Notes under the pieces: model-generated | What the model was told of the DNA's origin: nothing | What the model saw: only the letters and a program-made list of their open reading frames with translations | Database searches by the model: none | Source: Anaerocolumna xylanovorans DSM 12503 | GTDB taxonomy: Bacteria > Bacillota > Clostridia > Lachnospirales > Lachnospiraceae | Assembly: GCF_900143645.1 (NCBI RefSeq) | Contig: NZ_FRFD01000006.1 | Location: forward strand, 1-64,000 | Length of the DNA: 64,000 nt | Direction: 5' to 3' | Translations under genes and position numbers: made by a program | Part shown: piece after piece, positions 25,455 to 35,439 of the stretch | Layout: each line of letters starts with the position of its first letter | Position numbering within the stretch: the stretch's first letter is position 1

Positions 25455-27284
25455 TTAGACCGGCTCTGACGGAAATACTACTGTTACGGTAGTACCCTCA
25501 TTCAGCTGACTTGTTATGGTTATGCCGTAAGCCTCTCCATAGCGCAGCTTTATCCGTTTATTTACGTTTCGCAGGCCAATACTTTTAAAGTTATTATTTT
25601 CATCGTTAATATAACCGTTTAAGGATGCCGTCTGCTCTTTGTCCATACCTTTTCCGTTGTCCGAAACTATAAAGTGCAGTAAACCGTCAGACTCATAACC
25701 TTGTACAGCAATAAGACCGTCTTTTCGTATCGTGTTCATGCCATGATAGATGGCATTTTCTACAATCGGCTGGAGAATCAGCTTAATCATTTCGTGTTGG
25801 AGAATGGCTTCATCGATAGACAATTCGACCTTATAGGAGTCATGAAAACGTATTCCCTGAAGACGGATATATTTTTCAAGGATGCATATTTCTTCGGCTA
25901 CGATTACGATACTCTTATCCTTGCTGATGCCGTAACGCAGTATAATTCCTAAATCGGAAGCCATTTCTGAAGTAGTATCATCATCATTGATGGTTGCCAT
26001 CATGCTGATGGATTCCAGCGTATTATATAAAAAGTGCGGATTTATCTGGGACTGAAGCATCTGCAGCTCTGTTTCGCCCTGTTTAATCTGCTCAAGGTAT
26101 ACTTCCTGGATTAAGCTGTTAATCTTTTGAATCATGGAGTTAAAGGAGTGGGCAAGGCTTCCGATTTCATCATGGGAAGTGATATTTACAGGGTTGCCAA
26201 AGTTCCCGGTCTCTGCCAGTTTCATGAACATTTGCAGCTTTTTGATGGGATTGACAATCTGCCTGGATATCAGAAGTATGACGAGTACAGTAATAATTAA
26301 TATAATAGCTGAAAATAGAACCGTGGAGCGCTGCATGCTTTCCAGGTCACTGAATAAATCCTTTGTGGGTATTAAACGTATAATGTGCCAGCCCGTGTAA
26401 GAGGATTCAATTGAGGATATCCAAAGCTCCTGCCCATCCATGTCAACTTTTTTGATTTTATTTTCCCCTGCTGAGTGAAGAGCCTTGATATCATCGGGGG
26501 TAATCTTTGCGATATATTCTTCTTTTGTGTCATAAATGGTGTAATCTCCGTCTAATATAACAATCCGTTCATCGTTTGATACCTTCATGTTATCACATAC
26601 CTTACGAAGATAGTCAATATCCGTATTCACTAGCAGCACGCCGATTACCGTGCTTGTTTCAAAGCGGACAATTCCTCTTGATATTCCAAATACATAGTGG
26701 GGACTGCTCTTTTTTACTACATAAGGAAGTTCATAGGTCCGAACAATATTGGGCTTTCCGAATTTTTTAATGGTCTCTAAAAACCAGGGCTCTTTTGACG
26801 GGTTAAAGGCTTTATAGATTGGCACTTCTACCTTATAATCCGCCTTACCGGAGGTGTTAAAGATAAAGCAGGAGGTCAGGGACTGCTTGTAACCCAGGAT
26901 ATCATTAAACATCTGTTCATTCAGCTTTTGGAAAATCAAAGAGGACACACCATCCTCTTGAAAGGATTCCAGTTCTCTAAGGTAGCTGATATCATTGTAT
27001 TTATGAGTAAGCGGAAATTTGGTGATATTGGAAAGGTCGGCAATATAGTCATCTATCTTGCTGATAGCCTGATGATTGGTTTGATTCACCGTATTTAAAG
27101 TAGTCTGCCGTTTATCTTTTGTAAAGGTAGAAAAGTTAGTGTAGGACAGCAAAAAAATCGCGAAAAATACCAGAACGATGATGATGGTTAGTCTATTAAA
27201 AATAGGGATATCTGTTAAGCGTATCTTCAGCCGGTGAAGTATGTTCTGGTCTTTTTTTGGAGCTGTATTTTGATAGTCGTTCAT
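25455..27284 (-). CDS. YesM-like sensor histidine kinase
   Basis: 609 residues. TM at about 30-52, extracellular Cache-type sensor at about 55-310, TM at about 315-340, HAMP to about 395, then a LytS/YesM kinase domain with H in QINPHFLYNTLE and ATP-binding motifs ENAIYHG, DNGKGM and GLRNVN. In Firmicutes these kinases regulate plant polysaccharide loci together with an AraC-type response regulator; here the partner is encoded divergently at 27418. The ATG follows AGAAGAGG. Confidence 0.93.
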   Translation of the reverse strand: MNDYQNTAPKKDQNILHRLKIRLTDIPIFNRLTIIIVLVFFAIFLLSYTNFSTFTKDKRQTTLNTVNQTNHQAISKIDDYIADLSNITKFPLTHKYNDISYLRELESFQEDGVSSLIFQKLNEQMFNDILGYKQSLTSCFIFNTSGKADYKVEVPIYKAFNPSKEPWFLETIKKFGKPNIVRTYELPYVVKKSSPHYVFGISRGIVRFETSTVIGVLLVNTDIDYLRKVCDNMKVSNDERIVILDGDYTIYDTKEEYIAKITPDDIKALHSAGENKIKKVDMDGQELWISSIESSYTGWHIIRLIPTKDLFSDLESMQRSTVLFSAIILIITVLVILLISRQIVNPIKKLQMFMKLAETGNFGNPVNITSHDEIGSLAHSFNSMIQKINSLIQEVYLEQIKQGETELQMLQSQINPHFLYNTLESISMMATINDDDTTSEMASDLGIILRYGISKDKSIVIVAEEICILEKYIRLQGIRFHDSYKVELSIDEAILQHEMIKLILQPIVENAIYHGMNTIRKDGLIAVQGYESDGLLHFIVSDNGKGMDKEQTASLNGYINDENNNFKSIGLRNVNKRIKLRYGEAYGITITSQLNEGTTVTVVFPSEPV

Positions 27285-27347
27285 GAATACCTCTTCTCTG
27301 TATCGTTACAGATGTTTTTTCATTGGCTATATTGTACAAAATAAAGC

Positions 27348-27376
27348 TTGTATTGGCAAGCAAATTCTATTATAAT
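27348..27376 (+). promoter_or_regulatory. Promoter of the YesN-like regulator gene
   Basis: TTGTAT (27348-27353), a 17-base spacer and TATAAT (27371-27376) form a good housekeeping promoter about 40 bases before the TTG start of the regulator gene. Confidence 0.65.
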
Positions 27377-27417
27377 GATAGAAGGCTTTATCCGGGATGC
27401 TAAAGGAGGTGTACAAT

Positions 27418-28983
27418 TTGAAAATTTTCATCGTAGATGATGATCAGATTATACGATTGGGATTGCGAAAAACCATAGAAAAAAGTGAGTTGAATTGTAC
27501 AATTGTCGGAGAAGCTTCTGACGGAGAGTTAGCTCTGGAAGAAATTAAAAAGAATGAAGATATAGACCTTGTTATTACAGACATCAGAATGCCTGTTATG
27601 GATGGCCTCGAGCTGATACGTGAAATCAGGAAGTTCAATTCTGTAGTACGTATCATTGTGCTGAGCGGTTTTGACGATTTTAAGTATGTGCGGAATGCCT
27701 TTATGGACGGAGCCGTGGACTATATATTAAAGCCTATCAATAAGAGCGATTTTCTTGCTCTTTTACAGAAGTTGAAGGCAGACATTGCAAAGGATATGAA
27801 AGATAAAGGCATTGTAGAAGAGTATCACAATGTTTATCAGGAAAAGATTATTAATAAACTGCTTCATGGAAAGTTCAAGACAGAGGAAGAAATGGCAGAG
27901 GCAGCAGCAAGAATCAGCCTTCCTTTAACCGGAAATTTTGGCATCATGGTGCTGCGTACGGATAACTGGTATAAGGAGAACGCAGAAAAGCTTCCTGCGG
28001 AGGGAATTATGGAACAGGCGTTTATAAAGATTACGAATCTGTTCCGGCTGGATCAGAACAATAAGTATTATGCCTATATTGCCCATGACTCTATAGCAGT
28101 TTTCATTGAAAGTAAAGCTAATGCAGTAGAAAAAGAGCTGTACTATAAATACCATTCATTTTTTCTGAATACTCCTCCTGAAGAGGGAATGAGTTTCACT
28201 CTGGGAACCAGCAGAAGATTTAGTATGCTTGCGGAGGCAGGCAAGGCTTTTGCAGAAGCTGTAACAGCGGCAGAAGCGAGATTCTATCTTGGAAAGGGCA
28301 ACCTGATTTTCTATGACGAGCTATCCTTGCCGTGTAAAGACATAGCCATAACTTCCGAGGAACTGATGAAGGGATTAGCGGATGCGCTTGATTTATGTGA
28401 CTATATTAAAGTTAAGGATGAAACAGAAAAGATATTTCATGAGTTGATGGGAGCGGACCCGGTGGAATTTCGCCTGCGGATTAAAATGGTTCTGGAGCTG
28501 CTTCTTTTTCAGGTAAAGGATTTTAAAGAAGCCATGTCTTTAAATGAAACAGAATATGAATATGCAATACAGTATGTAAATACCTCCGAGGAATTAAAAA
28601 ATAAACTGCTTTTTCTATTCCGCGGTGCTATTCAGAGCATGAAGCAGGAAAGAGAGCGGCGCAGTAAGAAGCGTATTGAAATGGCAAAGAAGTATATTGA
28701 TAAGCATTATATGGAGTCAATTACCTTAAATGATGTAGCAGAGCATGTGGAATTAAACCCGTCTTATTTCAGCAGTCTTTTTAAGAAGGAGACAGGCTTT
28801 AATTTCACCGATTATCTTTTGGATACCCGGATTGAGATGGCAAAGAATCTTCTTTTAAACCCTACTGTGAAGGTATATGAGATTGGGTGTAAGGTGGGTT
28901 ATGAGGATGCTGTTTCATTCGGAAGAGCTTTTAAGAAGAAAATAGGAATGTCTCCAAAGGAGTATAGAAAGATTATCAGCTAA
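27418..28983 (+). CDS. YesN-like response regulator (receiver + AraC HTH)
   Basis: About 521 residues. The TTG start at 27418 is favoured because AAGGAGGTG lies directly before it; an upstream in-frame ATG at 27397 would place this site inside the gene. The receiver domain has D in VITDIRMPVMDG and K in LKPINKSD. A middle region of about 250 residues is followed by an AraC-type double HTH (NDVAEHVELNPSYFSSLFKK ... MAKNLL ... GCKVGYEDAVSFGRAFKK). It should activate the mannanase and transporter genes. The shared element upstream of 29228 and 35440 is the best candidate binding site. Confidence 0.93.
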   Translation: MKIFIVDDDQIIRLGLRKTIEKSELNCTIVGEASDGELALEEIKKNEDIDLVITDIRMPVMDGLELIREIRKFNSVVRIIVLSGFDDFKYVRNAFMDGAVDYILKPINKSDFLALLQKLKADIAKDMKDKGIVEEYHNVYQEKIINKLLHGKFKTEEEMAEAAARISLPLTGNFGIMVLRTDNWYKENAEKLPAEGIMEQAFIKITNLFRLDQNNKYYAYIAHDSIAVFIESKANAVEKELYYKYHSFFLNTPPEEGMSFTLGTSRRFSMLAEAGKAFAEAVTAAEARFYLGKGNLIFYDELSLPCKDIAITSEELMKGLADALDLCDYIKVKDETEKIFHELMGADPVEFRLRIKMVLELLLFQVKDFKEAMSLNETEYEYAIQYVNTSEELKNKLLFLFRGAIQSMKQERERRSKKRIEMAKKYIDKHYMESITLNDVAEHVELNPSYFSSLFKKETGFNFTDYLLDTRIEMAKNLLLNPTVKVYEIGCKVGYEDAVSFGRAFKKKIGMSPKEYRKIIS

Positions 28984-28990
28984 GACAAAG

Positions 28991-29063
28991 AACATGGGAA
29001 ATATCATGAATATCCGGCCTTGAACCAGGAAACCGGATGACTGATATTATTCCATGTTTTTTT
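28991..29063 (+). terminator. Terminator after the yesN-like gene
   Basis: AACATGG (28991) pairs with CCATGTT (29052 onward), with an inner ATCCGG/CCGGAT stem, followed by a run of T. It isolates the regulator gene from the GH5 gene. Confidence 0.7.
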
Positions 29064-29105
29064 GTGGAATAAAGACCTGCAGACCTAAGAAGTTTTATGA
29101 GAGGA

Positions 29106-29176
29106 TAAAAAATTGCATAGAAACCCAAAATCGAGTTGTTAAATGAAGGCCCTTCCCGTGCTACCATTGAGATAAT
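29106..29176 (+). promoter_or_regulatory. Shared regulatory element, copy A, before GH5 mannanase
   Basis: TAAAAAATTGCATAGAAA (29106-29123) is identical to 35321-35338. In both copies GAGTT starts 27 bases after the element's first base. GATAAT at 29171 could be the -10 box. The 18-base identity upstream of two separate units of the same locus suggests a binding site for the YesN-like regulator; this is inference. Confidence 0.6.
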
Positions 29177-29227
29177 GCTTTTAAGAAATATCTTAAGGGC
29201 AAGCATTATGATAAAGGAGAGGGAAAA

Positions 29228-32200
29228 ATGCGTGCAAAAAAAGTAAAGAAAATCATAGCAGTTATGACCAGTGTTGCCATGCTGTTTACGGGTATGAATT
29301 TAAAGCCCGCCGCAGCCGCTGCAGAGGAAACGGGGCAGCCAACAGGTATGATAATTGACTATGCACCTGAGTTTAGAACGGTATTTCAAAATTATGTCAC
29401 TACTCAAGGGATTAAGCTAATGGATGGTGATAAAGAATTGAAATTCGCTTCCTTGAACTATCCGCAAGCTACCAGTGACAATGAATGGGAACAGAGGAAT
29501 GCAATTAAGACCATTGAGGCAATGGGAGGAAATGTTACCAGAACTTATACCATACCGGTTTATAATGGGAAAAATGCAGGGACTGCCTATGTTACCGGAG
29601 TGGACGGGCAGGGAAATCTGACCTTTAATGAGGATGCCTTAAATAAGCTGGATAAGCTCCTTGCTATCTGCAACGAGTACGGCATCAGAGTGATTATACC
29701 TCTCGTAGATCATTGGCACTGGGTAGGCGGTATTGACGGTTATTGCAGACTGGCAGGTATTACGATTAACACAACGGACAGTCTTGATCCCAATGCATGG
29801 CAGTTCTATACCAACGAAACCTGCCGTGAATTATTTGAGCAGATGATCAGCCATCTGATGGAGAGGACTAATACGGTAACCGGCGTTAAGTATAAGGATG
29901 ACCCGGCGGTTCTGTGCTGGGAAACAGGAAATGAAATCGCTGCCTATGACAGTACTTCTAATCCGAAGTTTCCGCAGGATTGGACAACAGAAATTGCTGC
30001 CCATCTGAAATCTGCCGGAATCAAACAATTAGTGCTTGATGGTAAGATGGATGCCACGGCAGCATCTTTAACTGACCCGAATGTAGATATTCTGGGAAGT
30101 CATTACTATACGGGTTCTTTTTCACAGAAATTAAAGAATGATACCGAGATGGCTCATGCAAATGGAAACGGAAAGCCCTTTATTCTTGGGGAATTCGGAA
30201 CCTATACGAAATATCAGGATGTTGACAAGGTATTTAAGCAGGGAATTGACTCCGGCACCAACGGTATTATGATGTGGAGCTTAAGAGCCCATAAGGATGG
30301 ATATGGCTATTATTTTCATCCCGAAGATCCGGGCAACTGGGCAGCTTATCACTGGCCGGGTTTTCCTTCGGGGGATTACTACGATGAAACCAATATTGTC
30401 AGAACCATTTATGCCTATGCCCAGCTAATGAACGGGAAAGCAGCCACCATAGAGGAGGCAAGGCTTATTCCGATACCTGCTCCTGAAACGGAGGAGAGCC
30501 CCCTTCTTTATAGCATTACTTCTGTGGGCGACATCAAATGGCGGGGCGTTGTAGGCGGTGCATGGTATGAAATTCAGAGGGCAGAAGGAGAAAACCCTTC
30601 GGAAGGTGATTGGAAAACGATTGCAGATAAGAACGACTATGTATATGATTCAGGACGAAACTGGGAAAATAAAGAGGTTCCGTGTATAGCAGGTTATCAT
30701 GACATTACAGCCATAACCGGTGAGACTTATTCCTACCGTTTAAGAGCATGCAATGAAACCGGTGCGGGACTATGGTCCAATGCAGTGTCTACAGAATCAG
30801 CAAGCCATGATATAACGGATAATCTGGACATGATAAGCGTATCCAGTACAGACCAGAACCCTGCCGAGATCCGTAATACTTACAGCTATGATCATTCGGC
30901 CAATGTAACGGTTTCCGGCAGCACCTTAAAGAATGACAGCAGCACCGACGGTTATATTACATACTTTACCGGAGATATCCTTTCGAAAGTAAGCATTGTA
31001 ACAAAGGGAGAGCCTTCCAGCGCTCCAAGAGCGTATGTATCAAAGGACGATATTACCTATCAGGAAATCGGTCTCACTAAGGATGGAGTAAAATATTCTT
31101 CCGATAGTATACCGGAAGGAAGTTATTTCTTAAGAGTGTACATTGGCGGTAATAATGCCTGCATATTAGACAGCATCCAGGTGATTTACAGTTTCCATGA
31201 CGAGGCAGAATTGTATCAGGGCAAGAAGGCTCCTGCCAATGCTTTTATACAGGATGAAACCTTCGATTCTGCCAATCCTCTTTATGCTTATAAGAGTAAT
31301 AACTTGGATTATACAGCAAGCGGAGATGTGAAAGGTCTTGCCACAAAGGATGAAAATGGGGCAGAACTCATTTATAAAACCGGAGACGATATGACCTCTT
31401 ACCGGATTACCTTATATGCAAAGGATGTGAGCGAGGTAAAGGTCGAATATTCTATGGATGGGGTTTTGTATACGAAAATATCCCCGAATGATAACAAAGA
31501 GATGTCAGGCGAATATACAAAGCTCATTTTTGCAGATCTCGATGTTACAAATCCGGTGCGTTTCATTAAAATAACTTATCCGGCAGGAAAAGAAAAGGTA
31601 ATTGTAAAATCAGTAGAAGCAGCTTCCGGAAGCAAGAGACTTCCCATGGCTGATAAAGCGCCTGTTAATGTGCTGGAGGATGGGGAATATTACTTTGGAA
31701 GTCTCACAAAGCTTCAGGCAGCATATACCTTAAGTCTGAATAATACAACAGGATTATTTATAAAAGAATTAAATAATATTGATTTTTCAGGCTATGATTG
31801 TCTGTATGCCTGGGTAAAGGGAAATGGAACAAGTGACAAAGCGGTTTTAAGGCTTACAGACAAGAACGGCATCCAATGGGAAGCGGACAGTGTAATGGGC
31901 GGCTCCTCACAGATGCTTAAATTCGAGTTTAATACCATGAGGGCAGTAGCCGGCGAGGGCTATGAGACAGCGGAAACACCTGATTTTTCTAAAGTTGCTG
32001 ACTTTAGAATCGGAGTAGAGAGCGCAGATGGCAGTATTGACGGTATGCAGTTAGTACTGGATGAGAATAATTTTTATACCGGAAATTACGGAGTAGGAAT
32101 AACCTATCAAAAGGGTGGACAGAGTTATGAGTTCGCTGTTGATAATATCTATGTAAGCAGTTTGACCAAAGTAGATGATTATGAAGGCTATAACGGCTCC

Positions 32201-35200
32201 AATACCCTGTTAAATGCAGCTTATTCAAGGAATACCGGCGGCGGTGCCTTTAACATTTCGCTGGATGTTGAGAAAAAATCAGAAGCCTCCTATGGTATGC
32301 GTATCGACTATGATTATGGAAGTGCCGGCTACGCTGGAGCAACAAAGACCATGGATTATCTGAATTTAAAGGATTATGACGGTATCAAGCTCTGGTATGT
32401 ACCCGATGGTTCGGGCAATTCCCTTACCATACAGCTTCAGACTTCTGACGGATTATCCTGGGAATCAGTGGGGCTTATGACAGGCGCCGGTCCTACGGAG
32501 CTTTATATGCCCTTTGAATCCTTCAAGGCACCAAGCTGGGATCCCAGAACCGGAACCCTTGATAATAATTTAAACATTGTGAAGTTTTCTATCTATACCA
32601 ATCAGGTAAAAGAGGTAACGAAAGGAACCTTGTACTTTGATGATATTAAGGGTGCCGATTTCAAGGATGATTTAAAGGACGCAAAGGTTGCAATTGCAAA
32701 TGCAGATAATGAAACAGTGACCCAGTTCCCCTATAAGATTTCAGGAACCGCGGAAAAGGTAAATTATGCAGCCTTAAAAATAGGCAGTAAAAGCGTAAAT
32801 GTGCCTGTTGTAAACGGCATGTGGGAATATGAGCTTACAAAAGACAGCAAAGTATATAACGGTACAGTAGATGTCAGTGCAAGCATCAATTACCATAACG
32901 GTGATGTAATCGCAAGTGATAATAAGAAGCTTACTTTAAACGTGGAAGGTAACGTGGAGGTATCACCTGTACAGTACGAGAAGGTTTATGAGATGGATTT
33001 TTCTTCTCTGGCTGGCATTCCCTCCGATTGGACAATTACCCAGTCGGGAGCTGACGGAAAGATTGAGAATTCACTTCTGTGGTGGGCGCAGAATGCCTAT
33101 TCCGTTGATGTTAAGAAAGAGATTAACGTGCCGGACGGAATCTATCAGATGACGGCAAAGATGCGTGTAAAATCAGGCTTTACCGATTCCAGAATGTATG
33201 CGGTTACAGGAGAGGATACCTATAAGTCCAACTTCCTGGATACTACAGATACCTGGAAGGATATTACCATAGAAAATATAAAGGTTACAAACGGAAAGCT
33301 TTCTCTTGGCTTTTTGGCACAGGCGCCGGATGGCACTGACGGACTGGTATTTGCTATCCAGAAGGTTACACTCTATAAAACAGCTGATGTCAACCATATG
33401 CCAAACGGAGATATGGAAAGCCATAATGCGGACTGGCCGAATTTACCGGAGGGTTACACTGTTACTTATACCGGCGGAGATGGCTGGTCACCTGTTAAAA
33501 CCGAGACAAACGGGCACCAGGCAGGAAGTACCGCCGATGTGGAAGGCAGCCGCAAATTTGCCGGTTATGCAGACAATGCCTATACCTATGACCTTAGCAG
33601 AGAGGTAAGCGGTTTAAGAGCCGGTACCTATGAACTAAGTGCCTGGATTAAATTATCTTCAGACGGAAGCTTTGGAGACGGCTATATGGAAGCACTGGTT
33701 AACGGTACGAACCGGAACCAGGTACATTATGATAATACACAGAAGGGCAAATGGGTACAGCTTACCTTAACCGGAATCAAGGTCACTGACGGAGATTTAT
33801 TTGCCTGCCATTTTTATGGAGAGGTTACAAAGAAGGGCTTTGGCCTGGATGATATTTTCTTAAAGAGAACAGGGGACTTAGAAAGTGTCGTAAGTGCGGA
33901 CATTACACCGAGGCAGCAGGAATATGACAAATATACGTCTTCCGGTGGAGGCATAAGCTTTACGGTAATCTGGGGAGATGCGGCTGTGATAACAGGCATT
34001 ACCAGCAGCGGAGAGGTTGTCAGCGGAAGCGCTTGTACGGTATCCGGAAGTGCGCTTACCATAAATGATAGTTTCTTGATGTCACAGCCGGTAGGGCAGA
34101 AACAATTAACAGTAACCTTTGACAAGGGAAATCCGGTAATACTGACAATTGATGTGAAGGACACCACTCCCGGAAGTACACCGGACCCTGATCCGGACCC
34201 GGATCCAAATCCCGCACCAAATCCTGCACCAAGTCCTTCAGTCACTCCTGCAAAGCCTGTTCTGGAAGGTTACGGCAGCGGCTGGGAGAACATTAAGACA
34301 GCATTGGCTTCTCTGAAAAATACAAATGTTATTCTTAATATGAACCAGGAAACAAGTATCTCCGGTGATATTTTCAAGGTTCTAAAGGATAATAAGCTAA
34401 TAGTGAAATTTGTGTTTGACGGATATAGCTGGACCGTTGACGGAAAAGATATTACCGGAAATATAAAGGATGTAATTGACTTATCTCTTACAAAGTCTGA
34501 AAGCGGACTGCCTTTACAGGAATTAAAGGAACTTACCGGCAGTTCGTCCTATATTCCTTTGCACTTAAATTATGAAGGTGAGTTTGGTTTTAAGGCAGAA
34601 TTGACATTAACTGCCCCAAGTACCAATAAGGGACTGGCAGGGAATCTGTTTTACTATGATAAGGCAAAGAAGACATTCGAATTAATATCGCTTGGAAGGG
34701 TTAAGGAAAATGGCGAGATAACCTTAGAATTCACCCATGCATCTGATTATGCACTTGTCTTTTCTGATAAACCCATGCTTTCGGGCGAGCTAAAAAACAT
34801 TAAGGTCACTCCTGCCGCAAAAACCCTTTATGCCGGAGGAACGACCGGAAAGACGGCAGCAGTAAAGGCAGTTCTTACAGACAATATCCTGGCAGCAAAA
34901 GAAAGCGGTTTATCTAATATTTCGATTTCTTACAAGTCAGCTGACACAAAGGTTGCCGCCGTATCCAAATCCGGTACGGTAACTGCAAAGGGAGCCGGAA
35001 GTACTACCGTAAAGACAACAGTAACGATTGATGGCTATTCTAAGACCTTTGTTACGAAAATAAAAGTTGCCAAAGCAGAGGTTAAGCTTATAAATCCTGT
35101 TAAGTCCATGAAGCTTGGAAGTACTCTTACCTTCCGTGTGAAGGTATCCGGGTATCTGACAAAGGATGTTACCTTTTCAACTCTTTCTGCCGGTAAGGTG

Positions 35201-35308
35201 GTTATAGGAAAGACAACAGGTAAGGCCACTGCCAAATCCAAAGGAACGGATACCGTTGTGGTACATTATGGTAAACATAAGCAGAAATATAGTGTAACTG
35301 TAAAATAA
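29228..35308 (+). CDS. Giant secreted multidomain GH5 mannanase
   Basis: 2026 residues. Signal peptide at about 1-33; GH5 catalytic domain at about 40-410 with acid/base E236 (WETGNEI) and nucleophile E322 (ILGEFG), resembling endo-beta-1,4-mannanases. A fibronectin/Ig-like segment comes next (about 430-540), then several carbohydrate-binding beta-sandwich modules to about 1550 (two similar YEGYNGS/DYDGIKLWY-type and two CBM4/22-like regions, including NHMPNGDMES). An X2-like module (about 1560-1640) leads to a Pro/Asp/Ala/Asn linker (PDPDPNPAPNPAPSP), then an unassigned module and two Big_2-type Ig domains at the end, which often attach enzymes to the cell surface. No sortase motif is seen. 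The ribosome binding site GGAGAGGG precedes the ATG. Confidence 0.92.
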   Translation: MRAKKVKKIIAVMTSVAMLFTGMNLKPAAAAAEETGQPTGMIIDYAPEFRTVFQNYVTTQGIKLMDGDKELKFASLNYPQATSDNEWEQRNAIKTIEAMGGNVTRTYTIPVYNGKNAGTAYVTGVDGQGNLTFNEDALNKLDKLLAICNEYGIRVIIPLVDHWHWVGGIDGYCRLAGITINTTDSLDPNAWQFYTNETCRELFEQMISHLMERTNTVTGVKYKDDPAVLCWETGNEIAAYDSTSNPKFPQDWTTEIAAHLKSAGIKQLVLDGKMDATAASLTDPNVDILGSHYYTGSFSQKLKNDTEMAHANGNGKPFILGEFGTYTKYQDVDKVFKQGIDSGTNGIMMWSLRAHKDGYGYYFHPEDPGNWAAYHWPGFPSGDYYDETNIVRTIYAYAQLMNGKAATIEEARLIPIPAPETEESPLLYSITSVGDIKWRGVVGGAWYEIQRAEGENPSEGDWKTIADKNDYVYDSGRNWENKEVPCIAGYHDITAITGETYSYRLRACNETGAGLWSNAVSTESASHDITDNLDMISVSSTDQNPAEIRNTYSYDHSANVTVSGSTLKNDSSTDGYITYFTGDILSKVSIVTKGEPSSAPRAYVSKDDITYQEIGLTKDGVKYSSDSIPEGSYFLRVYIGGNNACILDSIQVIYSFHDEAELYQGKKAPANAFIQDETFDSANPLYAYKSNNLDYTASGDVKGLATKDENGAELIYKTGDDMTSYRITLYAKDVSEVKVEYSMDGVLYTKISPNDNKEMSGEYTKLIFADLDVTNPVRFIKITYPAGKEKVIVKSVEAASGSKRLPMADKAPVNVLEDGEYYFGSLTKLQAAYTLSLNNTTGLFIKELNNIDFSGYDCLYAWVKGNGTSDKAVLRLTDKNGIQWEADSVMGGSSQMLKFEFNTMRAVAGEGYETAETPDFSKVADFRIGVESADGSIDGMQLVLDENNFYTGNYGVGITYQKGGQSYEFAVDNIYVSSLTKVDDYEGYNGSNTLLNAAYSRNTGGGAFNISLDVEKKSEASYGMRIDYDYGSAGYAGATKTMDYLNLKDYDGIKLWYVPDGSGNSLTIQLQTSDGLSWESVGLMTGAGPTELYMPFESFKAPSWDPRTGTLDNNLNIVKFSIYTNQVKEVTKGTLYFDDIKGADFKDDLKDAKVAIANADNETVTQFPYKISGTAEKVNYAALKIGSKSVNVPVVNGMWEYELTKDSKVYNGTVDVSASINYHNGDVIASDNKKLTLNVEGNVEVSPVQYEKVYEMDFSSLAGIPSDWTITQSGADGKIENSLLWWAQNAYSVDVKKEINVPDGIYQMTAKMRVKSGFTDSRMYAVTGEDTYKSNFLDTTDTWKDITIENIKVTNGKLSLGFLAQAPDGTDGLVFAIQKVTLYKTADVNHMPNGDMESHNADWPNLPEGYTVTYTGGDGWSPVKTETNGHQAGSTADVEGSRKFAGYADNAYTYDLSREVSGLRAGTYELSAWIKLSSDGSFGDGYMEALVNGTNRNQVHYDNTQKGKWVQLTLTGIKVTDGDLFACHFYGEVTKKGFGLDDIFLKRTGDLESVVSADITPRQQEYDKYTSSGGGISFTVIWGDAAVITGITSSGEVVSGSACTVSGSALTINDSFLMSQPVGQKQLTVTFDKGNPVILTIDVKDTTPGSTPDPDPDPDPNPAPNPAPSPSVTPAKPVLEGYGSGWENIKTALASLKNTNVILNMNQETSISGDIFKVLKDNKLIVKFVFDGYSWTVDGKDITGNIKDVIDLSLTKSESGLPLQELKELTGSSSYIPLHLNYEGEFGFKAELTLTAPSTNKGLAGNLFYYDKAKKTFELISLGRVKENGEITLEFTHASDYALVFSDKPMLSGELKNIKVTPAAKTLYAGGTTGKTAAVKAVLTDNILAAKESGLSNISISYKSADTKVAAVSKSGTVTAKGAGSTTVKTTVTIDGYSKTFVTKIKVAKAEVKLINPVKSMKLGSTLTFRVKVSGYLTKDVTFSTLSAGKVVIGKTTGKATAKSKGTDTVVVHYGKHKQKYSVTVK

Positions 35309-35320
35309 GGCTCTAAAATC

Positions 35321-35382
35321 TAAAAAATTGCATAGAAAAGCAAAGCAGAGTTATTTTAAAGAAGCCGCAGTTTCACTATAAT
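35321..35382 (+). promoter_or_regulatory. Shared regulatory element, copy B, plus promoter
   Basis: TAAAAAATTGCATAGAAA at 35321-35338 and GAGTT at 35348 repeat the layout of copy A. TATAAT at 35377-35382 is a perfect -10 box. The distance from element to -10 is 56 bases here and 65 in copy A, close to one helical turn apart. It precedes the sugar importer operon. Confidence 0.65.
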
Positions 35383-35439
35383 AGTACTTAAGAGATGCAT
35401 CTTGAAGTACTTAACAATCACAATATGGGAGATGGCAAA

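Noticed and set aside
33814..34245. 143-codon minus-strand frame inside the GH5 gene
   Set aside because: It is antisense to the Pro/Asp linker and X2 region of the mannanase, with a GSGSG stretch derived from the linker; no ribosome binding site.
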